Counted from the stretch's first letter, positions 42,010 through 53,728 are shown. The stretch is 64,000 nt of DNA from Gallionella sp. (GCA_017880865.1 JADGRL010000004.1:35511-99510), one strand, 5' to 3'. Numbers and translations: made by a program. The notes: generated from the sequence alone by a model not told the origin.

Positions 42010-42855
42010 TTGACCCACATGAACCTCATCATCCAAGCCACACACACCATCGCCGCGACGCAGCTCGACCACCTTGCCGGGCTGTCACAGAGCAGCAAAT
42101 GCGAGCAGATCGACGAGCGCGCCTATCGATTGACCGATGCGCTGGTGCATCCCGGGATCGCGCCTTACTGCCTGGCAAACCAACTCGATTACGGCTTCGT
42201 GCCGCGCAATCGTTCGTTGAAAGATATCGGGTTGGTGGTGATGGACATGGATTCCACGCTGATCACGATCGAGTGCATCGACGAGATCGCTGATATGCAG
42301 GGACTCAAACCGCAGGTATCGGCAATCACCGAGGCTGCGATGCGCGGCGAAATGGACTTTGCCGAAAGCCTGCGCCGCCGCGTCGCTTTATTGGAAGGGC
42401 TGGACGAACACGCGCTGCAACGGGTGTATGACGAGCGCCTGCAACTCTCCCCCGGTGCCGACATCATGCTCGAAGCGCTGCAATCGCGCGGCATCAAGAC
42501 GCTGCTGGTATCCGGCGGCTTCCTGTTTTTTACCGAACGGCTAAAACCCAGATTAAAATTGGATTACACCCATGCCAACACGCTGGAGATCAAGAACGGG
42601 AAACTCACCGGCAAGGTGCTGGGCCAGATACTCGACGCGCAAGGCAAGGCCGACTGGCTGGTGAAGATACGCGACGAGCTAAAACTCAAACCCGATCAGG
42701 TCATCGCGATGGGCGACGGTGCGAACGATTTGAAAATGATGGCGCAGGCGGGCATCAGCATCGCGTACCACGCCAAGCCAGTGGTGCGCGAACAGGCCAG
42801 TTATGCACTGAATTTTGTCGGGCTGGATGGACTGGTGAATTTGCTGGCTGATTAG
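42010..42855 (+). CDS. serB: Phosphoserine phosphatase
   Basis: VVMDMDSTLITIECIDEIAD, VSGGFLFF, AMGDGANDLKMM. Confidence 0.95.
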   Translation: MTHMNLIIQATHTIAATQLDHLAGLSQSSKCEQIDERAYRLTDALVHPGIAPYCLANQLDYGFVPRNRSLKDIGLVVMDMDSTLITIECIDEIADMQGLKPQVSAITEAAMRGEMDFAESLRRRVALLEGLDEHALQRVYDERLQLSPGADIMLEALQSRGIKTLLVSGGFLFFTERLKPRLKLDYTHANTLEIKNGKLTGKVLGQILDAQGKADWLVKIRDELKLKPDQVIAMGDGANDLKMMAQAGISIAYHAKPVVREQASYALNFVGLDGLVNLLAD

Positions 42856-42911
42856 CAAAATATGTGGTGGTACGATTACGCATTGCACTTACACTTATTT
42901 AGAGGGTTACC

Positions 42912-43562
42912 ATGAAAGACAATATACGTGAGATTCTTAAACAAATAAGCACCCTCGAAGCCGAACTGAACACGGCCATCGAAGCACAGGAAAGTCATGT
43001 GCGCTACCAAATCGAAGGCAAGCGCGTGGTGTTCGACCACGCCGTCAAGGAAGCTCATCTCAAGCTCAAGCCAAAGATGAATTTTTTAATGTGGTTTTTT
43101 ACCGTGCGCCCGCAAAATTTTCTCACCATGCCGGCCATCTACGGCATGCTTGTTCCGCTGGCCTTGCTCGATCTGTGCATCAGCCTCTATCAGCTGACCT
43201 GCTTTCCCATTTACGGCATTACTCGGGTTAAGCGCGCTAAATATATAGTTATGGATCGTCAATATCTGGCTTATCTGAATTTCATCGAAAAAGTGGACTG
43301 TGCGTACTGCTCGTATGCTGTCGGAATGATCGGTTACGCGAGCGAAATTCTTGCTCGCACCGAGCAATATTTCTGTCCGATCAAACACGCTCACAAAATG
43401 CTCAATTCGCATGCGCGCTATGCGCATTTTCTGAGCTACGGCGAGGCTGACGGTTTCCATGACAAGCTCGAAAAATTCCGCAGCGAACTTAGCGGTGACG
43501 CGGATCAACCAAGCAAGCCGAAAAGTGGCGGCTCACCAATAGAAAACGGTGCGGGCAAGTAG
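42912..43562 (+). CDS. Hypothetical membrane-associated protein
   Basis: Long uninterrupted ORF with coiled-coil N terminus and a central hydrophobic segment. Confidence 0.7.
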   Translation: MKDNIREILKQISTLEAELNTAIEAQESHVRYQIEGKRVVFDHAVKEAHLKLKPKMNFLMWFFTVRPQNFLTMPAIYGMLVPLALLDLCISLYQLTCFPIYGITRVKRAKYIVMDRQYLAYLNFIEKVDCAYCSYAVGMIGYASEILARTEQYFCPIKHAHKMLNSHARYAHFLSYGEADGFHDKLEKFRSELSGDADQPSKPKSGGSPIENGAGK

Positions 43563-43606
43563 TTCTTAGAATACTGTTATATAAAATTTTTTAGGGAACG
43601 ACCGTC

Positions 43607-46441
43607 ATGACGCAAGAAATCAGCACCGAAGTATTGTTGGAAAAATACGCTGAACCCGGCGAGACCTCCGTTGAAGATGTGCGCCGTCGTGTGGCACGCG
43701 GCCTGGCACTGGCCGAAAAACCGGATCAACGCGCTTACTGGGAAGAGGCTTTTTTTCTGGCTCAGGAAAACGGATTTGTGCCCGCCGGTCGCATCAACTC
43801 GGCGGCAGGATTAAAGAATCAGGCGACGCTGATCAACTGCTTCGTGCAGCCGGTGGGCGATTCCATCTCCGGTATCAGCGACGGTAAACCGGGGATATAC
43901 GATGCCTTGCAGCAAGCCGCCGAAACCATGCGGCGCGGCGGCGGAGTCGGCTATGATTTTTCCGAGATTCGTCCCGAGGGCGCGCAGGTCAGAGGCACGA
44001 ATTCGCGCGCCAGCGGCCCGATCTCCTACATGCGTGTGTTCGACCGCTCCTGTGAGACAGTCGAATCGGCCGGTGCGCGGCGCGGTGCGCAAATGGGCGT
44101 GTTGCGCTGTGATCATCCCGACATCGAAAAATTCATTCACGCCAAGGATCAAGGCGATCTGCGCAACTTCAATATTTCTGTCGGCGTGACCGATGCGTTG
44201 ATGCACGCCGTAGAGAACAATCAGGAATTCGAGTTGGTACATGCCGCTGAGCCCGCTGAAGCGCTCAAGTTGCAAGGTGCGACACGCCGCAATGATGGCA
44301 AGTGGGTGTATCGCAAAGTGCAGGCTGCAGAGCTATGGAAGCAGATCATCGCGAGCACCTACGATCATGCCGAGCCGGGCGTACTGTTCATCGACCTGAT
44401 GAACCGCGACAACAACCTCAGCTACATCGAAGTGATCGCGGCGACCAACCCCTGCGCCGAGCAACCGCTGCCGCCTTATGGCTGCTGCTGTCTGGGTTCG
44501 ATCAATCTGACGCGCATGGTGAAAAATCCATTTACAGCGCACGCGGGTTTTGACTACGAACCCTTCAAGCAAACGGTACGCGTCGCGGTGCGCATGCTGG
44601 ACAATGTGCTGGACGTCACCGCATGGCCGCTGCCCGAACAGCAACTGGAGGCGCAGAACAAACGGCGCATCGGACTGGGCTATACCGGGCTGGGCGACGC
44701 GCTGGTGATGCTAGGTTTGCGCTACGATACCGATGCGGCGCGCGCCTTCGCCGCAGACATCACGCGCATCATGCGCGACGAGGCCTATCTCGCATCATGT
44801 GATTTGGCCATCGAGCGCGGGGCGTTCCCGCTGCTGGATGCGGAACAATATCTGGCCGCACCGCGCTTCGCCTCGCGCCTGCCGGATGAGATCAAAAATA
44901 AAATCCGATCACACGGCCTGCGCAACAGTCACCTGCTGTCGATCGCGCCCACCGGAACCATTTCGCTGGCGTTCGCCGACAATGCATCCAACGGCATCGA
45001 GCCGCCGTTCTCGTGGTTTTATACGCGCAAGAAACGCATGGCAGAGGGCGGCACCAAAGATTATTCGGTTGAGGACCATGCCTGGCGGGTATACAAAAGC
45101 ATGGGCAGCGATATGGACAAGCTGCCACCCGCGTTCGTCACCGCATTGGAAATATCGGCGATCGATCACATGAAAATGGTGGCTGCCGTCGCACCGTTCA
45201 TCGACACTTCGATCAGCAAGACCGTCAACGTGCCCGCCGACTACCCTTACGAGGATTTCAAAGACCTTTACACCGAGGCGTGGAAAGCCGGACTGAAGGG
45301 CTTGGCGACCTATCGACCCAACAGCGTGCTGGGCTCGGTGTTGTCGGTCACGCCAGCAATTGCTTCAGAAAAAACAGAGGAACAGCCGCAGGATTTCGTT
45401 TTCGATCAGGACAGACGCATCGTGCTCGAAGCCACCCCCAAACCGGCGCTTGCCTCATTGCGCTGGCCGGGCCGCCCTGCACTTGCCGCAGGTAGTGAAG
45501 GTTGGGTATCGCAAGTGGTGAAACATCCGCTCGGCAGTTTCGTCGCGTTCGTATCGCACACTTCCAACGGTCACAATCATCCGTTCGAAGTCTGGGTGAA
45601 TGGCTCGGAGCAGCCGCGCGGGCTCGGTGCGCTGGCGAAATCGCTGTCGATGGATATGCGCACGCGCGATCCGGTGTGGGTGCGCATGAAGCTGGAAATG
45701 CTGATGAAGACCGCCGGTGACGACGCCTTCGACATGCCGATGCCGCCTGACGGTGAGATAAAACGCATGCCCAGTCTGGTGGCGGCGTTCGCGCATTTAC
45801 TGAAATACCGCATAGAACAATTGGGCGCGCTGGAAGTGAGCGAGGGGGTGACCACACCGATGATGGACGCGCTGTTCGCCAGGAAGGAGCCGAAGACCGG
45901 CACCGACGGCACGATGAGCTGGACGGTGGATATTTCCAATGCCGGCAGCGGCGACGACTTCGTGCTGGGCTTAAAAGAACTGGTGCTGCCGGACGGGCAA
46001 CGCCGCCCCTATTCGATGTGGCTGTCCGGCGTGTATCCGCGCGCGCTCGACGGACTGTGCAAGGTATTGAGTCTGGATATGCGTGTGATCGACCCGGCCT
46101 GGATAGGCATGAAATTGCGCAAGCTGCTCAATTTCGGCGAACCGCTGGGCGACTTCATGGCGCGCGTGCCAGGCAGCGTCAAGATGGAAAGCTACCCATC
46201 GACGGTCTCCTATGTCGCCAAGCTGATCATCCACCGCTACGCGATGCTCGGCATCCTCGACGAGCACGGCTATCCTGTTCAACAAATGGGCGTGCTGGAA
46301 ATTCCCGAAACGCAACTAAAATTCACCGGCATCAGACTGATTGCAGGCAAGGTCTGCAAAGAATGCGGTAACGCCACGCTGATCAAAAAAGATGGTTGTG
46401 AATTTTGCACCAGTTGCGGCGCAATCGGAGCGTGTGGATAA
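43607..46441 (+). CDS. nrdJ: Adenosylcobalamin-dependent (class II) ribonucleoside-diphosphate reductase with two TSCPD-like C-terminal repeats
   Basis: [51 protein letters not shown]; duplicated [15 protein letters not shown] / [27 protein letters not shown] blocks; C-terminal CKECG...CEFCTSCG. Confidence 0.92.
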   Translation: MTQEISTEVLLEKYAEPGETSVEDVRRRVARGLALAEKPDQRAYWEEAFFLAQENGFVPAGRINSAAGLKNQATLINCFVQPVGDSISGISDGKPGIYDALQQAAETMRRGGGVGYDFSEIRPEGAQVRGTNSRASGPISYMRVFDRSCETVESAGARRGAQMGVLRCDHPDIEKFIHAKDQGDLRNFNISVGVTDALMHAVENNQEFELVHAAEPAEALKLQGATRRNDGKWVYRKVQAAELWKQIIASTYDHAEPGVLFIDLMNRDNNLSYIEVIAATNPCAEQPLPPYGCCCLGSINLTRMVKNPFTAHAGFDYEPFKQTVRVAVRMLDNVLDVTAWPLPEQQLEAQNKRRIGLGYTGLGDALVMLGLRYDTDAARAFAADITRIMRDEAYLASCDLAIERGAFPLLDAEQYLAAPRFASRLPDEIKNKIRSHGLRNSHLLSIAPTGTISLAFADNASNGIEPPFSWFYTRKKRMAEGGTKDYSVEDHAWRVYKSMGSDMDKLPPAFVTALEISAIDHMKMVAAVAPFIDTSISKTVNVPADYPYEDFKDLYTEAWKAGLKGLATYRPNSVLGSVLSVTPAIASEKTEEQPQDFVFDQDRRIVLEATPKPALASLRWPGRPALAAGSEGWVSQVVKHPLGSFVAFVSHTSNGHNHPFEVWVNGSEQPRGLGALAKSLSMDMRTRDPVWVRMKLEMLMKTAGDDAFDMPMPPDGEIKRMPSLVAAFAHLLKYRIEQLGALEVSEGVTTPMMDALFARKEPKTGTDGTMSWTVDISNAGSGDDFVLGLKELVLPDGQRRPYSMWLSGVYPRALDGLCKVLSLDMRVIDPAWIGMKLRKLLNFGEPLGDFMARVPGSVKMESYPSTVSYVAKLIIHRYAMLGILDEHGYPVQQMGVLEIPETQLKFTGIRLIAGKVCKECGNATLIKKDGCEFCTSCGAIGACG

Positions 46442-46473
46442 TCCTTGTCCCCAATGAATAGGGATTATTAATT

Positions 46474-46590
46474 GTGGGTGCCTTGCTGGCATTGCGCGCA
46501 GCAGGAAAGAAAATTGACCGATTGTCGATCGATTTTAACGCAGGCCAGCTGACCCTGGGTTTGCTCGAAGGCGAGTCAAAAAATCCATGA
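46474..46590 (+). CDS. Possible small ORF or relic (38 codons, GTG start), ATGA-overlapped with the next gene
   Basis: VGALLALRAAGKKIDRLSIDFNAGQLTLGLLEGESKNP*; stop TGA overlaps the ATG at 46587. Confidence 0.35.
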   Translation: MGALLALRAAGKKIDRLSIDFNAGQLTLGLLEGESKNP

Positions 46591-47816
46591 ATAATATTGT
46601 TGAAGCCATCCTGAAATATAACGCAGGTCGCGAGCCGAAACGGGTTGCATTAAAGTATCGGGCAATGAGGCAGGATGCTTTTGCCTTCATGCGCGGGACA
46701 TGCCATTTGTTCTATCAAGACTGGCCCGTTGCCGATACACGCCTGAACGATGCGCCATTGGCATGGATTTGTGGCGATTTGCATCTGGAGAACTTCGGCT
46801 GTTACAAGGCGGACAACCGGCTGGTCTATTTCGATTTGAATGATTTCGATGAGGCGGCTCTGGCTCCGGCCACTTGGGAATTGGCACGCTGGCTGACCAG
46901 TATCATCGTGGCGGCCAAGTCATTGCAATTATCCAGAGGCGATGCCATCCATCTTTGCGAGGTCGGGCTGGGCAGCTACGCGGCAGCCCTGGTTGCGGGC
47001 AAGTCCCGGTGGCTGGAACGTGAGACCGCCAGCGGAATGATCAAGGAGTTGCTCAACCCGCTGAAATTGCGCAACCGTAAAACTTTTCTGGACAGCCGAA
47101 CCAAACTGCGCAAGGGAAAGCGCGCCATAAAAACAGACGGGAAGCGCGCCCTCGAATTAACACCACCTGAAAAAGACGCGGTCATGGCGTTTGCCAAAGA
47201 ATATGCACGGCAACAGCCCGATCCAAAATTCTTCCGTCCGCTCGATGCCGCAAAACGTATCGCGGGCACCGGCAGCCTCGGGGTCGCACGCTATGTCATT
47301 TTGGTCGAAGGCCATGGCAGTCCTGATTTAAACTACCTGCTCGACCTCAAGGAAGCGATACCGGGTTCTTTGCGACCTTACCTGAAGCATGAGCAGCCGC
47401 TTTGGGAAAGCGATGCCCACCGGATCGTCAATGTGCAACATTGGGCACAAGCAATCGCCCCTGCATTTCTGTCGGCCGTCACTTTTCAGGATCGCCCGTT
47501 CGTCTTCAAGGGGCTGCAACCCACGCAGGACAGGCTGGCGCTCAATGGTTGGAACGGCAAACTCAAACGCCTAGAGCAAGTGATACGCAGCATGGGTGAA
47601 GTCGCGGCCTGGAGCCATCTGCGCAGCGGCGGACGATCCGGTTCTGCCGTGACGGATGAGTGGATCGCTTTCGGCGAAAGTCGCGACTGGCAGACGCCCT
47701 TGCTGAAATACGCAACGGCCTATGCTTCCCATGTTGCGTCCGACTGGAAAAAATATTGCAGGGAATATGACCGCTCAGGTAGTGACTGGGGTGCAACATT
47801 GCTCTCAAGGATTTGA
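46587..47816 (+). CDS. DUF2252-family protein
   Basis: FAFMRGTCHLFYQDW, ICGDLHLENFGCYKADNRLVYFDLNDFDEAALAPATWELARW. Confidence 0.88.
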   Translation: MNNIVEAILKYNAGREPKRVALKYRAMRQDAFAFMRGTCHLFYQDWPVADTRLNDAPLAWICGDLHLENFGCYKADNRLVYFDLNDFDEAALAPATWELARWLTSIIVAAKSLQLSRGDAIHLCEVGLGSYAAALVAGKSRWLERETASGMIKELLNPLKLRNRKTFLDSRTKLRKGKRAIKTDGKRALELTPPEKDAVMAFAKEYARQQPDPKFFRPLDAAKRIAGTGSLGVARYVILVEGHGSPDLNYLLDLKEAIPGSLRPYLKHEQPLWESDAHRIVNVQHWAQAIAPAFLSAVTFQDRPFVFKGLQPTQDRLALNGWNGKLKRLEQVIRSMGEVAAWSHLRSGGRSGSAVTDEWIAFGESRDWQTPLLKYATAYASHVASDWKKYCREYDRSGSDWGATLLSRI

Positions 47817-47829
47817 GAGGTCGACCTCA

Positions 47830-48345
47830 TCAGTCGCCTGTCTGCAATGCTTTCACGGCAATTTGAAATTGGCCTGCAATCGTGTCAACTGCGGCGCGCA
47901 GCTTCTCCGGCCCCAGTTCATCCGCTGGCGCTGTGAATGGATGGTGCAGCAGCACCGACTCGGAAAATTCGCGCACAGTTTTGTAGTGACTGTCTGCATC
48001 GTGCAGCAATGGCTTTGGATTGACCGCCTGAAAATACAGTACCCCGCCGCGCAATGCGATCGCCAATAAGTAAGCGCTCTCTCCCCGAGAAAAAACCTTG
48101 GGGTCGCGCACTTCAAAATACTGGGTGTGAAGATCGCCCTGAGGCGGATGCGCTTGGGTAAACTGCTTGGCGATTTGTTCGATGAATGTTTGCGCACGGT
48201 TGAGTTGCGGCGCGAGGGTGATATGGTATTGCCCGGGGCGCTGGATGATGACCGGATTCTCCAGCACCACAGGCTTAGCCCGGCGTATTGTCAGAACCAC
48301 CAAAGTAATGATGGTAATGAGCAGCAGTGATTCACCCATATTCAT
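47830..48345 (-). CDS. Hypothetical protein with N-terminal TM segment
   Basis: Single long reverse ORF, MNMGESLLLITIITLVVLTIRR... Confidence 0.7.
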   Translation of the reverse strand: MNMGESLLLITIITLVVLTIRRAKPVVLENPVIIQRPGQYHITLAPQLNRAQTFIEQIAKQFTQAHPPQGDLHTQYFEVRDPKVFSRGESAYLLAIALRGGVLYFQAVNPKPLLHDADSHYKTVREFSESVLLHHPFTAPADELGPEKLRAAVDTIAGQFQIAVKALQTGD

Positions 48346-48349
48346 TTCC

Positions 48350-48383
48350 TAAAAAAGTTCGGGGGGCTTGCGCCCCCCGAAGA
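48350..48383 (-). terminator. Rho-independent terminator candidate for pbpG
   Basis: Reverse strand TTCGGGGGGCGCAAGCCCCCCGAACTTTTTT. Confidence 0.85.
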
Positions 48384-48395
48384 ATCAACTCAATA

Positions 48396-49260
48396 TCAGC
48401 CTCGCTGCAAACCTCGGCTATCCGCACTTTCCATCCACTTCTTGATGCGGTTGGCATCGCCGACGCGGGTACGTTTCCCCCATGAATCGAGCAGCACGAT
48501 GATGACCGGACGCTGTTTGATCGTCGCCTCCATCACCAGACACAGTCCCGCCTCGTGGATGTAGCCGGTCTTGCTCACACCGATATTCCACGAGGCATTC
48601 CTGACCAGCGGATTGGTGTTGCTAAAACGCATCGTGCGCCCTTTTAAACCTTCCACCGAATGTGATGTGCTGGTGGTGTATTGATGGATCAGGGCATAGT
48701 GGCGCGCGGCGGCAACCATCTTGACCAGATCCTGCGCGGTGGAAACGTTGTCGCTATCCAAGCCGGTCGGGTCGAAAAACTTGGTGTTCTCCATTCCCAA
48801 CACGCGCGCCTTGGCATTCATCGCCGCCACCACGGCCTCCGGGCCACCCGGATAACTTCTCGCCAAGGCCAATGCGGCGCGGTTCTCCGAGGCCATCAAC
48901 GCCAGCTTGAGCATTTCGCTGCGGGTGAGCGTCATGCCCACACGCAATCGCGAGCGCGCACGTCTGATTTTATTCAGATCGTCCTCAACAACGCTCACGG
49001 CTTCGTCCATCGGCAACTGCGCATCCAGCATGACCATCGCGGTCATCAGCTTGGTAATGGAGGCGATCGGCACAACCGTTTTGGTATTCTTGTTGTACAG
49101 CGGAAGCTGGGTCTCTTCATCGAAAATCAGCGCGATATGGGATTGCACCTTCAGCTGCGAAACCCTGTGCGCTTTTTGATGGTTGCCAGTCTCGGCGTGT
49201 GCTGCCTGTAATGCCAACGCAAGTGCGACTAACGCCAGCGTCCAGAATCTCATTTTCATT
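48396..49260 (-). CDS. pbpG: D-alanyl-D-alanine endopeptidase (PBP7-like)
   Basis: PIASITKLMTAMV (SxxK), SENRAALALARS (SxN-type), VSKTGYIHEAG (KTG); start near MKMRFWTLALVALAL preferred to 49364. Confidence 0.9.
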
Positions 49261-49318
49261 ATTTTCACTGCCCTGCAACGACTAAACACCGCGAAGCATA
49301 CCCTAAAACCAATATAAA

Positions 49319-51115
49319 TCAATCGGCAGGCTGCGTCTGCTCTTCCTGCTTCTGAAGATTCCACATTTGCGCATACAGCTTGTTCAGCGCCAGCAATTCT
49401 TTATGCGTGCCGCGCTCGACGATCTGCCCCTTGTCCATCACCAGTATCTGATCGGCATCCACCACAGTGGACAAACGATGCGCGATCACCAGCGTGGTGC
49501 GGTTTTGCGCGATCGTGCGCAGTTCGGCCTGGATCGCTTTTTCCGATTTTGAATCGAGCGCAGAAGTCGCCTCGTCGAAAATCAATATCGCCGGATTCTT
49601 CAGAATCGCGCGCGCAATCGCGACGCGCTGCTTCTCGCCGCCGGACAGTTTCAAACCGCGCTCGCCCACCATGCTGTCGTAACCTTGCGGCAGTGATTCG
49701 ATGAAATCATGAATGTGCGCGGCCTGGGCTGCGGCGATGATTTCGTCGCGCGACGCCTCGGGACGGCCATAAGCGATGTTGTAATAAATCGTATCGTTGA
49801 ACAGCACGGTGTCTTGAGGCACGATGCCGATCGCCGCGCGCAGGCTGCTTTGCGTCACCGAGCGTATATCCTGACCATTGATGGAAATGCGCCCCTGATG
49901 CACATCATAGAAACGGAACAGCAGGCGCGACAGCGTGGACTTGCCCGCGCCGCTAGAGCCCACCACCGCCACCTTGTGTCCGGCCGGAATCGCAAAACTC
50001 ACGCCGAACAGAATCTGCCGGTCGGGCGCATAGGAAAAACTGACCTGCTCGAATTGCACCGCCGCGCTGCCCACTTGCAAGATGGTCGCATCCGGCGCGT
50101 CGGCGATTTCTCTGTCCTCATGCAGCAGGCCGAACATCTTCTCCATGTCCGCCAGCGCGTGGCGGATTTCGCGATACACGAAGCCCAGGAAATGCAGCGG
50201 CATGTACAACTGGATCATGAACACGTTTACCAGCACCAGATCCCCGACGGTCATTTTGCCCTTGGCCACCTCGTCGGCGGCGAGCAGCATCAGCGCGGTG
50301 ATGCCGATCGCGATAATGATGCTCTGCACTGAATTCAACCAGGCCAGTGAAGTCTGATTGCGCACCGCAGCGGTTTCCCAGTGTTCCATGTTGTGATCGT
50401 AGCGGCGCGCCTCGTATTGCTCGTTGCCAAAATACTTCACCGTCTCGTAATTGAGCAGGCTGTCGATCGCGCGCGTGTTGGCCTTGGAATCCAGATCGTT
50501 CATCGTGCGCCGCACCACCATGCGCCACTCGGTGATGAACAGCGTGAAGGCGATGTAAATCACCAGCGTGATGAACGTGATGATCGCGAACCACACGTTG
50601 TATTTTTTGAGCAGAATCGCCGCGACCAGACCGATTTCCAGCAGCGTCGGCAAGATGTTGAACAGCGTGAAGTTCAGCAAGAAACCGATCCCGCGCGTGC
50701 CGCGCTCGATGTCGCGCGACACCCCGCCGGTCTGCCTGTCCAGATGAAAGCGCAAGCTCAGGCTGTGCAGATGCTCGAACACCTGCAGCGCCACGCGCCT
50801 TATCGCGCGTTGCGTCACATTGGCAAACACCGCATCGCGCAATTCGCCAAACAGCGTGCTAAACAGGCGCAGCAACCCGTAACCTATGATCAGGAATACC
50901 GGCACCACCAGCACCGCATGGCTCTTGTCCATCGCGTCGATGATTTCCTTGAGCACCAAGGGTACGGACACATTGGCGAGCTTGGAAAAAACCAGCAAAC
51001 TCATCGCAACGATCACGCGCCATTTGAATTCCAGCAGATACGGAATCAGGGAGCGCAGGGTCTGCCAATCGGCGCGGTTGGCAGCATTTGCCGGTTGAAT
51101 CGGGGATGGGCGCAT
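49319..51115 (-). CDS. Atm1-type (heavy-metal/Fe-S) ABC exporter
   Basis: TM domain plus VGSSGAGKSTLSRLLFRFYD, LSGGEKQRVAIARAILKNPAILIFDEATSALD. Confidence 0.9.
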   Translation of the reverse strand: MRPSPIQPANAANRADWQTLRSLIPYLLEFKWRVIVAMSLLVFSKLANVSVPLVLKEIIDAMDKSHAVLVVPVFLIIGYGLLRLFSTLFGELRDAVFANVTQRAIRRVALQVFEHLHSLSLRFHLDRQTGGVSRDIERGTRGIGFLLNFTLFNILPTLLEIGLVAAILLKKYNVWFAIITFITLVIYIAFTLFITEWRMVVRRTMNDLDSKANTRAIDSLLNYETVKYFGNEQYEARRYDHNMEHWETAAVRNQTSLAWLNSVQSIIIAIGITALMLLAADEVAKGKMTVGDLVLVNVFMIQLYMPLHFLGFVYREIRHALADMEKMFGLLHEDREIADAPDATILQVGSAAVQFEQVSFSYAPDRQILFGVSFAIPAGHKVAVVGSSGAGKSTLSRLLFRFYDVHQGRISINGQDIRSVTQSSLRAAIGIVPQDTVLFNDTIYYNIAYGRPEASRDEIIAAAQAAHIHDFIESLPQGYDSMVGERGLKLSGGEKQRVAIARAILKNPAILIFDEATSALDSKSEKAIQAELRTIAQNRTTLVIAHRLSTVVDADQILVMDKGQIVERGTHKELLALNKLYAQMWNLQKQEEQTQPAD

Positions 51116-51207
51116 AGCGGGATGACGGAAATGACAGTTGCGGATTATAGCGCGTGCGCTAACCTGCCACCTGGCAACCGTATTTTGTAATCAATGGTGC
51201 AAACGGC

Positions 51208-52386
51208 TCAGATCGATCGGCCATAGCCCAACAGGCCGATCAACAGGCGAACGATCCCGTAGCTGATGTGTGCGACCAGTTTGCCTATCCAGTTGCCCGA
51301 CACGCCATAGCCATCCCCGACACGAACCGCATCGTCGGCAATCGCGGCAAGCAGGCTTGCGCGCAACTCTCCGGCAAACCCGGCATCCCTCACCTCCAGA
51401 TTGGCTTCTCTGGCCAGCAGCAAACTGAACGGGTCGATGTTGGATGAGCCAACCGTCGCCCACAGTCCATCCACCACCGCCACTTTGGCGTGCAAAAAAC
51501 TGGCCTGATATTCGTAGATCTCGATTCCTGCGGCCAATAATTGATCGTAGAGTGCATGCGTCGCATAGTGCTGCAGGCGATATTCAACCCGGCCTTGCAA
51601 CAGCAGCACCACACGAATGCCGCGCTGTGCGGCTTGTATCAAGGCCTGCCGAAAAGCGCGTCCGGGTAAAAAATATGCGTTGGCAATGATGATTTCTCGT
51701 TGCGCCTCGGCAATCGCCTTCAGGTACGCGCCTTCAATATCACGACGATGACGCAAATTGTCGCGCAATAACAAAGAGATTTCCGGTGTGGCAGCAGGCT
51801 TCGCCCGCTCCAGAACGAAGTGCCGGATTTCCTTGCCGCGCTGGCGAAAGTTGGCCCATGTCACCACCCCCCACAAATGCCGCATCGTCGCGTGTATTTC
51901 ACCCACCGCCACACCTTGTACCCGCACCGCATAATCGAGACGGGGAAAACTGAAACTCTCGCGGCTTGAAACATCGTTGATGATATTGATGCCCGCGACA
52001 AAAGCCACCTCGCCATCCATCACCGCCAGCTTGCGGTGCAAACGAAGCAAGCGACGCATCCGGCTGCGGCGCAACGTGAATGGGGAGATTTCGCGCCTGA
52101 ACCATTGCACTTCGACCTTGGCCGCGAGCAATTCATCCAGCCAGGACAGAGGCAATTCTGCCGAGCCATAACCATCGAGCAACACGCGCACCACCACCCC
52201 GCGCCCAGCTGCGCGGCACAATGCATCGGAGACCATGCGGCCGGTCTCGTCGGCTGCGAGAATATAGGTTTCCAGATAAATAGAATGCTGTGCGGCGTCG
52301 ATATCCGCGCACAATTGCGGGAAATACGCCACGCCGTTTTGCAGCAGCATCAACTGGTTTTCGGCCACCTGAAAAACGCGTGTCAT
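51208..52386 (-). CDS. clsB: Cardiolipin synthase B-like (phospholipase D superfamily)
   Basis: Two HKD-type motifs (HRKLAVMDGEVAFVAGINI; HAKVAVVDGLWATVGSSNID). Confidence 0.9.
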   Translation of the reverse strand: MTRVFQVAENQLMLLQNGVAYFPQLCADIDAAQHSIYLETYILAADETGRMVSDALCRAAGRGVVVRVLLDGYGSAELPLSWLDELLAAKVEVQWFRREISPFTLRRSRMRRLLRLHRKLAVMDGEVAFVAGINIINDVSSRESFSFPRLDYAVRVQGVAVGEIHATMRHLWGVVTWANFRQRGKEIRHFVLERAKPAATPEISLLLRDNLRHRRDIEGAYLKAIAEAQREIIIANAYFLPGRAFRQALIQAAQRGIRVVLLLQGRVEYRLQHYATHALYDQLLAAGIEIYEYQASFLHAKVAVVDGLWATVGSSNIDPFSLLLAREANLEVRDAGFAGELRASLLAAIADDAVRVGDGYGVSGNWIGKLVAHISYGIVRLLIGLLGYGRSI

Positions 52387-53186
52387 AGGCTACTCAGTTG
52401 CGCGGAAAGTGCGGCATGATCCGACAGGCGCTGCCAGGCACCCCCAGTATGCACGCTGCTGTGCAGCACGTTAAATCCACGCACGTAAATGCGATCCAGA
52501 CGCAGCATAGGCAGCCGGGATGGAAAACTGCGCGCCGGTTTGCCGCGATGCAGATGGAACACATCGTGGATATTTAATTCGCTGGCCAAAGTCTTGCTCA
52601 ACTGATTGCGCCAATCGTTGAAATCACCCGCGATGATCAGCGGCGCATCAGGCGGAATCTCATTGCGCACATACTCAATCAATGCACCGGTTTGCTCACG
52701 GCGGCCCTTGGCAAACAACCCAAAATGCGCGCACAGGCAATGCACGCCCTGCAGTCCCTTTTCGTTCTGCTGGTCAGGTAAATCGATCTCGCAGTGCAAC
52801 AGCCCGCGACTCTCGAATCTGTGCGCGGAAACATCCGTGTTCAAGGATTGCAAGATCGGAAAACGGCTCAGAATCGCGTTGCCATGATGCCCCGCCTCAT
52901 ACACCGAATTTTTGCCATACACAGAATGCGGCCAGACTTCCGCCGCGATGAATTCGTGCTGCGCACCTTCTGGGTAATTGAGATATCGCTCGCCGTGATG
53001 CGTGTGCTCGCCCTGCACCTCTTGCAGGAACACGATGTCGGCATTCAGCTCGCGCAGTCGCTCACGCAACTCGTGTAGTACCACACGGCGATTGAAATAG
53101 GAAAGGCCTTTATGAATATTATAGGTAGCGATTTTCAGGGTAGTCATGGTGTGCATTCTACCCACAATAATTGCCGGGGGTAGCAC
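52383..53186 (-). CDS. Endonuclease/exonuclease/phosphatase family protein
   Basis: LKIATYNIHKGLSYFNRR, FLQEVQGEH, IAGDFNDW, LSDHAALSAQL. Confidence 0.9.
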   Translation of the reverse strand: MLPPAIIVGRMHTMTTLKIATYNIHKGLSYFNRRVVLHELRERLRELNADIVFLQEVQGEHTHHGERYLNYPEGAQHEFIAAEVWPHSVYGKNSVYEAGHHGNAILSRFPILQSLNTDVSAHRFESRGLLHCEIDLPDQQNEKGLQGVHCLCAHFGLFAKGRREQTGALIEYVRNEIPPDAPLIIAGDFNDWRNQLSKTLASELNIHDVFHLHRGKPARSFPSRLPMLRLDRIYVRGFNVLHSSVHTGGAWQRLSDHAALSAQLSSL

Positions 53187-53194
53187 CCGTAAGG
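53177..53194. repeat. 18-bp inverted repeat, left copy
   Basis: GGGGTAGCACCCGTAAGG; exact reverse complement at 54147-54164. Confidence 0.8.
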
Positions 53195-53353
53195 GTACGG
53201 AACACGACAGCTAGTCACCACACCTCATTGTGCAATGCTACGAAGCCACAAGCATTGCAAACCATTCAACTACCAATATGTCCGGGAAGCGTTTATGCGA
53301 CATTATGCAATTGCCAAACGCTCCACCCGTGGCACTAGCCCTCAAGGTATGGT

Positions 53354-53728
53354 TCAGAGTACCGTAAAGCTCACGGTACTGGTCGTGCCTGCCACTGCTT
53401 TATTGGCATCTTGCACCGAGAAGACAAGGTTTGCTGTTGCATAAGTAGCGGTCGGTGTTCCTGTCACAGCGCCCGTGCTGGCGTTAAAGTTCAAGCCTGC
53501 TGGTAATGTGCCGGTGTAGCTGTAGGTATAAGGAATTGCGCTACCACTGGGCGTTAAGGGTGAAAAGCTGACCATAGCCACTCCAACGGTCAGATTCTGT
53601 GCGGTGGTGGTCGCTGTGGCGCTAATCGCACCGCCACCCGCACCACCTTCGCTACCCTCACCACCGCCACAAGCTGCAACAGTAATGCCGAAAAGTATGA
53701 CCAACAGAAATTTAAGCATCTTCATCAT
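53354..53728 (-). CDS. Lipoprotein with putative Ig-like domain
   Basis: [29 protein letters not shown] lipobox; [45 protein letters not shown] (putative Ig/cadherin-like). Confidence 0.7.
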   Translation of the reverse strand: MMKMLKFLLVILFGITVAACGGGEGSEGGAGGGAISATATTTAQNLTVGVAMVSFSPLTPSGSAIPYTYSYTGTLPAGLNFNASTGAVTGTPTATYATANLVFSVQDANKAVAGTTSTVSFTVL

